9,833 nt of DNA from Phycisphaerales bacterium (GTDB taxonomy: Bacteria; Planctomycetota; Phycisphaerae; Sedimentisphaerales; Anaerohalosphaeraceae). Both the position numbers and the translations under genes were made by a program. How positions within the stretch are numbered: position 1 is the stretch's first letter; every line of letters starts with the position of its first letter. The notes under the pieces were generated by a model, which did no database searches, was not told the origin of the DNA, and worked only from the letters and a program-made list of their open reading frames with translations. This document shows, piece after piece, positions 4,938 through 9,833 of the stretch. Location of the stretch: positions 1 to 9,833 of the forward strand of contig DRGS01000222.1 of assembly GCA_011053245.1 (NCBI GenBank), in the 5' to 3' direction.

Positions 4938-6956
4938 GTGACTGCTACGTCAAAGAAAAACATCAGTGGCGAACTCGGCAAGGTTGACGTCTCTGAACTT
5001 GGCATCGACGATATACTGGCCAAAGAGTGGATCCTCACCAATAGTCGCGGCGGTTTCGCCAGCGGTACCGTCGCAGGGTGCAATACACGCAGGTACCACG
5101 GGCTGTTAACAGGTGCGCTTACTCCACCGGCCAACCGCGTCACCGCACTTTCCAACTGTCTTGAATCGATCAACCTTGACAACGAAACCGTCGAACTTGC
5201 AAGTTTCGAGTTTGACAACGATATCGCTCCCCAGGGCTACAAGTATATCAACCAGTTCCGTCGCGACATAGGGGTACATTTCGATTACGACCTCGGCGGC
5301 GTCAAACTCACCAAATCCATATACCTACTCCCAGACACCGACGCCATTGCCATCGTCTATGATTTCGAGCGGGTCTGCAAAGAGTTTGACTTCTCCGTCC
5401 GGCCATTCGCAGCAATGCGCGATTTTCATGCCCTGCAAAAGTCAACCGTCCAGATGGACGCCGAGTGGCAAAACGATGCCCTCGCCATCACCAGCCGACA
5501 GAGAGAATGCGGCCAGCTTCTGCTAAAAAGCGAAGACATGCGATTCGAGTGGGACGAGCAATGGTGGCACAATTTTATGTACCGCAAGGAATATCAGCGT
5601 CAACAGGACCATTTCGAGGATCTCTGGTCGCCGGGGACTTTCAAAACCACTATCTACTCGCCCTGCAAAGTCGTCCTTTGGGCAAGCCTGACCCAATACG
5701 GCGCAGAAGAGATGGCTCTCGACTTCGACCTCGAAACCATTCTCGACAGCCTCATGCTCCGCGAACGCGAACTTACCGACAATACATTTATCGACGACCC
5801 GCTTCTGCTGAACCTATATTCGGCAGCCGGACAATTTGTCGTCGAGCGAAACATCGGCGGCGAAGATACCGCAACCATACTCGCCGGATACCCATGGTTT
5901 CTCGACTGGGGCAGGGATACTTTCATTTCGCTACCCGGCCTGCTCCTGTCCACGGGCAGATTCGAAACCGCCGCAAGCGTACTGGCCACTTTCGCAGCCG
6001 CAGCCGACAAGGGAATGATCCCCAACAGGTTCGACGACTACAGCGGCGTCGCCCATTACAACAGCATCGACGCATCAATGTGGTTCGTCCACGCAGCCTT
6101 TGAATACCTTCGATTAAGCGGCGACATGCAAACTTTCACCGTAATATTACTCCCAGCCATACGCTGGATCATCGGAACCTACGAAACCGGCACACGTTTC
6201 GGGATCCGCGCAGATGACGACGGACTTATCACAGGCGGCGACGAAGATACCCAACTGACATGGATGGATGCAAAATGCGGCGGGGTAGCGTTTACGCCAC
6301 GGTACGGCAAGACCGTTGAGATAAACGCACTATGGTATAGCAATCTTTGCAGACTCGCGGACTTCTACAAAGGCAAAGACGAACACGAAGAAAAAAATTA
6401 CCGTACCAAAGCCGATAAAGCCGGCCAAAGTTTCGCAGAGCTTTTCTGGAACGAAGAAAAAGGCTACCTCAACGACTGCATCCTGCCCGACGGCACCATT
6501 GATGCCAGCCTGCGTCCAAACCAGATATACGCCATTGCATTAGCCGATTCGCCGCTTTCACAGGGCCAGAAACGCTGCGTCGTCGGCACAGTAGAACGAG
6601 CCTTGCGAACACCCTACGGCCTAAGAACCCTCTCGCCCGACGACTCGAGATACATAGGCAGATACGAAGGCGACCAGATGTCACGCGACCGGGCATATCA
6701 CCAGGGAACGGTATGGCCGCACCTGATCGGCCCGTTCATAGAAGCCTACCTCCGGACCAACGACTTCAGCAAAGAAAGCAAACGCAAAGCGATGCGATAC
6801 CTGCGTCCCCTGCTGCTGCACATAAACGAAAGCGGCTGTATCGGCAGTATTTCGGAGATTTTTGACGGCGACCAGCCGCAGGAACCCAAAGGATGTTTCG
6901 CTCAGGCATGGGCACTGGCCGAGGTTCTCAGGGCATACACCCTAATAAACTCATAA
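4938..6956 (+). CDS. Amylo-alpha-1,6-glucosidase, archaeal-type glycogen debranching enzyme (GH133)
   Basis: This 672-residue debranching enzyme removes alpha-1,6-linked glucose from glycogen branch points. The N-terminal beta domain (about 15-280) has EWILTNSRGGFASGTVAGCN (30-49) and TRRYHGLL (50-57), the signature of the GDE N-terminal domain. The (alpha/alpha)6 catalytic domain (about 285-672) has GYPWFLDWGRDTFISLPGLL (317-336), TWMDAK (441-446), GKTVEINALWY (457-467), RPNQIYAIAL (526-535), YHQGTVWPHLIGPF (587-600) and SEIFDG (639-644). All family blocks are present and the length is normal. The start is GTG at 4938, supported by GGAG six bases upstream. A nearby ATG (4918) is out of frame. 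It is the last gene of the operon, 46 bases after the GH57 gene, and no clear terminator follows it. It is cytoplasmic by lack of a signal peptide. Confidence 0.93.
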   Translation: MTATSKKNISGELGKVDVSELGIDDILAKEWILTNSRGGFASGTVAGCNTRRYHGLLTGALTPPANRVTALSNCLESINLDNETVELASFEFDNDIAPQGYKYINQFRRDIGVHFDYDLGGVKLTKSIYLLPDTDAIAIVYDFERVCKEFDFSVRPFAAMRDFHALQKSTVQMDAEWQNDALAITSRQRECGQLLLKSEDMRFEWDEQWWHNFMYRKEYQRQQDHFEDLWSPGTFKTTIYSPCKVVLWASLTQYGAEEMALDFDLETILDSLMLRERELTDNTFIDDPLLLNLYSAAGQFVVERNIGGEDTATILAGYPWFLDWGRDTFISLPGLLLSTGRFETAASVLATFAAAADKGMIPNRFDDYSGVAHYNSIDASMWFVHAAFEYLRLSGDMQTFTVILLPAIRWIIGTYETGTRFGIRADDDGLITGGDEDTQLTWMDAKCGGVAFTPRYGKTVEINALWYSNLCRLADFYKGKDEHEEKNYRTKADKAGQSFAELFWNEEKGYLNDCILPDGTIDASLRPNQIYAIALADSPLSQGQKRCVVGTVERALRTPYGLRTLSPDDSRYIGRYEGDQMSRDRAYHQGTVWPHLIGPFIEAYLRTNDFSKESKRKAMRYLRPLLLHINESGCIGSISEIFDGDQPQEPKGCFAQAWALAEVLRAYTLINS

Positions 6957-6980
6957 ATTTTTGCGTACCTGAATTACCCC

Positions 6981-7009
6981 TTGCTTATATCATACCTTTC
7001 CCATAGAAT
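6981..7009 (+). promoter_or_regulatory. Candidate sigma70-type promoter for fhs-folD
   Basis: TTGCTT (6981-6986) and TAGAAT (7004-7009) are separated by exactly 17 bases. The -10 matches five of six consensus bases and the -35 three of six. It lies in the 183-base gap after the debranching-enzyme gene and would give a leader of about 125 bases before fhs. I looked for a tetrahydrofolate riboswitch in this leader and did not recognise one. Confidence 0.35.
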
Positions 7010-7019
7010 TGTACACTTG

Positions 7020-7068
7020 TAATTGCTGATATTACCAGACTGTTAGTATCGTTAATTGCAAGTAATTG
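7020..7068 (+). repeat. Three TAATTG direct repeats upstream of fhs
   Basis: TAATTG occurs at 7020-7025, 7053-7058 and 7063-7068, all on the same strand, and the last two are exactly 10 bases (one helical turn) apart. The repeats sit downstream of the candidate promoter and could be regulator half-sites. The motif is short and AT-rich, so chance is possible. Confidence 0.3.
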
Positions 7069-7139
7069 TGGAAGAGAACGGTAAACTCTAAAAATAAAAT
7101 CCGAAAAGAATTAGAAACTGTTTAAGGAGCAAGAAAGTT

Positions 7140-8906
7140 ATGGCAAAATTGGACCCAACGAAAATGGAGGACTGGGAGGTCGCAGAGGCCGCCGAAGAAA
7201 ATCTGATACCCATAAAGAAGCTCGCAGCCGACATGGGCATCACCGAAGATGAACTGCTGCCGATGGGCCGTCAACTGGCCAAGGTTGACTATATGAAGGT
7301 ACTCGAACGTCTAAAAAATGCCCCTTCCGGCAAGTACATCGACGTAACGGCTATCACACCGACCCCGCTCGGCGAAGGCAAGACAACGACAGCTATCGGC
7401 CTGATCCAGGGCTTGGGCAAACTCGGCAAGAAGGTTGTCGGCGCTATCCGCCAGCCCTCCGGCGGACCGACATTCAATATCAAAGGCTCAGCCGCAGGCG
7501 GCGGACTTGCACAGTGCATACCGCTTACGCCTTTTTCCATCAGGCTCACCGGCGATATCGATTCTATCAACAACGCACACAACCTCGCGATGGTCGCCCT
7601 TACTTCGAGAATGCAGCATGAGAATAATTATGACGACGCAAGATTAGCTAAGAGCGATCTTAAGCGACTGGACATCGATCCGGAACAGGTCCAGATGAAA
7701 TGGGTCATGGACTTCTGTGCACAGGCATTGCGTAACATCCGCATCGGCATGGGCGGCAAGATGGACGGTTACGAAATGGACTCCGGCTTTGCGATCACAG
7801 TTTCCAGCGAAGTTATGGCGATCCTCGCAGTGGCGAAGGATCTCAAAGATATGCGAGAGCGTATGGGCAAGATCGTAGTAGCTCTTGATAAAAAAGGCAA
7901 CGACGTAACGACCGAAGATCTCGATGTCGCCGGCGCAATGACCGCATGGATGGTCGAAGCCTTGAATCCTACGCTTATGCAGACTATCGAAGGTCAGCCG
8001 GTATTTGTCCACGCAGGACCATTCGCCAATATCGCTATCGGCCAAAGTTCCATCATCGCAGACCGCATCGGAACCAAGCTAAGTGATTACCTCGTTACCG
8101 AAAGCGGATTCGGAGCCGACATCGGTTTCGAAAAGTTCTGGAACCTCAAATGTCGTATGTCCGGCATCAAACCCGATGCAATTGTTCTCGTAGCAACCAT
8201 TCGAGCGCTTAAGATGCACGGCGGCGGCCCAGCAGTCAAACCGGGCGCACCGCTCGCGAAGGAATACACAGAGGAAAACGTTGCGTTAGTCGAAAAGGGC
8301 TGTGACAATCTCATCGCTCATATCGAAACCGTCAAGAAATCCGGCGTCCGTCCGGTCGTTTGCATCAACAGCTTCTATACCGATACCCCCGCCGAGATCG
8401 ACGCGGTTCGTAAGATCGCAGTAGCTAATGGGGCACTTGCGGCGCTTTCGGAACATTGGCTAAAGGGCGGCGACGGTGCGATAGAGTTGGCAGAAGCGGT
8501 CATGCAGGCTTGCGAAGAAAAGAACGAGTTCAAGTTCCTCTACGATCTTGAAACCCCGCTCCGCGAGCGTATCGAGCTTATCGCAAAGGAAGTTTACGGA
8601 GCCGACGGTGTAACTTATACCGATGAGGCACTCGAAAAAGCCAAGGCCCTCGAAGCCGATCCGATCTCAAAGACACTCGGGACATGTATGGTCAAGACGC
8701 ACCTGAGCCTTTCACACGATCCGGAGCTGAAGAACAGACCCAAGGGCTGGACGCTTCCGATCCGTGACATATTGGTTTACAAAGGCGCCGGCTTCATCGT
8801 GCCTATCGCAGGCGGTATCAGGCTAATGCCCGGAACCGCTTCAAATCCGGCATACCGCAGGATCGATGTAGATGTAGAAACTGGAAAAGTTAAGGGACTG
8901 TTTTAG
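7140..8906 (+). CDS. fhs: Formate-tetrahydrofolate ligase (10-formyl-THF synthetase)
   Basis: This 588-residue cytoplasmic enzyme makes 10-formyl-THF from formate, THF and ATP. The P-loop is [12 protein letters not shown] (73-84). Other family blocks are [19 protein letters not shown] (104-122), [15 protein letters not shown] (136-150), [17 protein letters not shown] (290-306), [13 protein letters not shown] (321-333), RALKMHGGG (355-363), and the typical ending [14 protein letters not shown]. It is about 30 residues longer than the clostridial enzyme. Extra sequence lies at about 160-178 and 361-378 ([20 protein letters not shown]). The second resembles, from memory, eukaryotic C1-THF synthase more than clostridial FTHFS. 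AAGGAG at 7124-7129 supports the ATG. folD follows after 15 bases, so the two are cotranscribed. It may supply formyl-THF for purines, or the methyl branch of a Wood-Ljungdahl route; the window cannot decide. Confidence 0.97.
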   Translation: MAKLDPTKMEDWEVAEAAEENLIPIKKLAADMGITEDELLPMGRQLAKVDYMKVLERLKNAPSGKYIDVTAITPTPLGEGKTTTAIGLIQGLGKLGKKVVGAIRQPSGGPTFNIKGSAAGGGLAQCIPLTPFSIRLTGDIDSINNAHNLAMVALTSRMQHENNYDDARLAKSDLKRLDIDPEQVQMKWVMDFCAQALRNIRIGMGGKMDGYEMDSGFAITVSSEVMAILAVAKDLKDMRERMGKIVVALDKKGNDVTTEDLDVAGAMTAWMVEALNPTLMQTIEGQPVFVHAGPFANIAIGQSSIIADRIGTKLSDYLVTESGFGADIGFEKFWNLKCRMSGIKPDAIVLVATIRALKMHGGGPAVKPGAPLAKEYTEENVALVEKGCDNLIAHIETVKKSGVRPVVCINSFYTDTPAEIDAVRKIAVANGALAALSEHWLKGGDGAIELAEAVMQACEEKNEFKFLYDLETPLRERIELIAKEVYGADGVTYTDEALEKAKALEADPISKTLGTCMVKTHLSLSHDPELKNRPKGWTLPIRDILVYKGAGFIVPIAGGIRLMPGTASNPAYRRIDVDVETGKVKGLF

Positions 8907-8921
8907 AGTACAGGAGAAATT

Positions 8922-9815
8922 ATGACAGCGAAAGTTATTGATGGTAAGCAGGTAGCCGCCGATATGCGGGCTGAGCTTAAAGATAAAGTAGCAAAAATGA
9001 AAGAAGATGGCATCGTACCCGGCCTGGCCGTTGTGCTGGTCGGCGAGGATCCGGCTTCGAAGTCTTATGTCACAGCCAAAGAAAGGGCTTGCGAGGACAT
9101 CGGGATATTTTCCAATGATAACCGCTTGGCCGCGGACACTTCGCAGGAAGACCTGATGGCGCTGGTAGATAAGCTTAATAAGGATCCGAAGATCAACGGC
9201 ATCCTCGTACAGCTCCCCCTGCCCAAACATCTCGATGAGAGTCAGGTGCTGCTGAATATCGACCCTGATAAGGATGTCGATGGCTTCCACCCGATTAATG
9301 TCGGCAAGATGGTCGTCGGCGAAGACGCGTTTTTACCGTGTACGCCCCATGGCATCATCCAGCTTCTAATGCGGAACAATATCAAGATCGAAGGCGCCGA
9401 AGTCGTTATAGTCGGCCGCAGCAATATCGTAGGCAAACCCGTCGCCAACATGCTCATCCAGAAAAGCGACACAGGTAACGCAACTGTTACAGTCTGTCAC
9501 ACACGGACCAAGGACCTTGCCGCCCATTGCAAGCGAGCTGATATCATCATCGCCGCTTCCGGCTATCCCAACACCGTCACAGCCGACATGGTCAAAGACG
9601 GCGCAGTAGTAATCGACGTTGGCGTTAACCGCGTTGAAGACGCTACGAAGAAAAGAGGATACAGGCTCGTAGGCGACGTAGACTTTGAAGCAATAAAAGA
9701 AAAAGCAAGCTTCATAACCCCCGTCCCAGGCGGAGTAGGCCCAATGACCATCACAATGCTGCTCTTCAACACAGTAGAATCAGCACAAAGAGCAGCAGCA
9801 AAAGCAAAAGCGTAG
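8922..9815 (+). CDS. folD: Bifunctional methylene-THF dehydrogenase / methenyl-THF cyclohydrolase
   Basis: This 297-residue FolD interconverts 5,10-methylene-THF, 5,10-methenyl-THF and 10-formyl-THF, acting directly after Fhs. The catalytic and folate-binding motif SYVTAKERA (48-56) carries the conserved Tyr49 and Lys53. GILVQLPLP (93-101) and DKDVDGFHP (116-124) complete the substrate site. The Rossmann domain has VGRSNIVGKPVANML (164-178), CHTRT (192-196) and IDVGVNR (231-237), and PGGVGPMTITML (269-280) is the C-terminal signature. Length is normal for FolD. The C-terminus ends in a short Ala/Lys stretch (AAAKAKA). AGGAG at 8912-8916 lies five bases before the ATG. The gene is complete, and the contig ends 18 bases after the stop. 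The cofactor (NADP or NAD) cannot be assigned with confidence. Confidence 0.97.
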   Translation: MTAKVIDGKQVAADMRAELKDKVAKMKEDGIVPGLAVVLVGEDPASKSYVTAKERACEDIGIFSNDNRLAADTSQEDLMALVDKLNKDPKINGILVQLPLPKHLDESQVLLNIDPDKDVDGFHPINVGKMVVGEDAFLPCTPHGIIQLLMRNNIKIEGAEVVIVGRSNIVGKPVANMLIQKSDTGNATVTVCHTRTKDLAAHCKRADIIIAASGYPNTVTADMVKDGAVVIDVGVNRVEDATKKRGYRLVGDVDFEAIKEKASFITPVPGGVGPMTITMLLFNTVESAQRAAAKAKA

Positions 9816-9833
9816 TCTCGACCTGATTTAAAC

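Noticed and set aside
5465..6103. 212-codon open frame on the plus strand within the debranching-enzyme gene
   Set aside because: It is Arg/His/Pro-rich low-complexity translation of a well-conserved enzyme read in another frame. The GH133 motifs run unbroken through this stretch, so it is a shadow frame.
6957..7139. Possible tetrahydrofolate riboswitch before fhs
   Set aside because: The leader was scanned for the conserved stems and GC-rich core of known folate riboswitches. The region is AT-rich with no matching structure by eye.
7644..8045. 133-codon minus-strand frame inside fhs
   Set aside because: It is antisense to highly conserved FTHFS sequence. Its translation shows no family pattern.
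9816..9833. Terminal 18 bases as possible adapter or vector sequence
   Set aside because: They do not match the reverse complement of the Tn5 mosaic end or any adapter I know, and look like ordinary intergenic sequence.

Overview
This is a bacterial chromosomal contig, about half GC, almost certainly metagenome- or draft-assembly derived. Its first 19 bases are an untrimmed Nextera/Tn5 mosaic end, so real DNA begins at base 20. Gene content points to Planctomycetota, perhaps a Phycisphaerae-like lineage. The pointers are a one-domain bacterial histone, a short protein of a type I associate with planctomycete genomes, and a glycosyltransferase/GH57/debranching-enzyme cluster. That placement is an inference from memory and moderately confident at best.

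Layout. Bases 20-748 hold the 3' part of folP (dihydropteroate synthase). It converges with two minus-strand genes: an Arg-rich protein with a LexA-like helix-turn-helix pattern (750-1064) and a DUF2007-like protein with an acidic tail (1120-1449). A 309-base AT-rich divergent region with inverted repeats leads to a 69-residue lysine-tailed histone-fold protein (1759-1968). It is followed by a strong hairpin terminator near 2036-2070. A 376-base leader, with a possible 39-codon ORF that overlaps the next start by ATGA, opens a three-gene carbohydrate operon. The operon encodes a GlgA-like glycosyltransferase (2345-3670), a GH57 enzyme (3689-4891) and an archaeal-type amylo-alpha-1,6-glucosidase (4938-6956). 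After a 183-base promoter region come fhs (7140-8906) and folD (8922-9815), 15 bases apart. The contig ends 18 bases after folD.

How the genes fit together. The three carbohydrate genes cover chain elongation, alpha-glucan cleavage or transfer, and debranching, which reads as a cytoplasmic glycogen module. fhs and folD interconvert formate, 10-formyl-THF, methenyl-THF and methylene-THF. This supplies purine and other one-carbon needs, and would also serve a methyl-branch (Wood-Ljungdahl) route if the remaining genes exist elsewhere. folP works upstream in folate synthesis. The most notable item is the histone gene, a single-domain protein with a truncated third helix and a lysine-rich N-terminal tail. 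I see no tRNA, rRNA, CRISPR array, IS element or phage gene.
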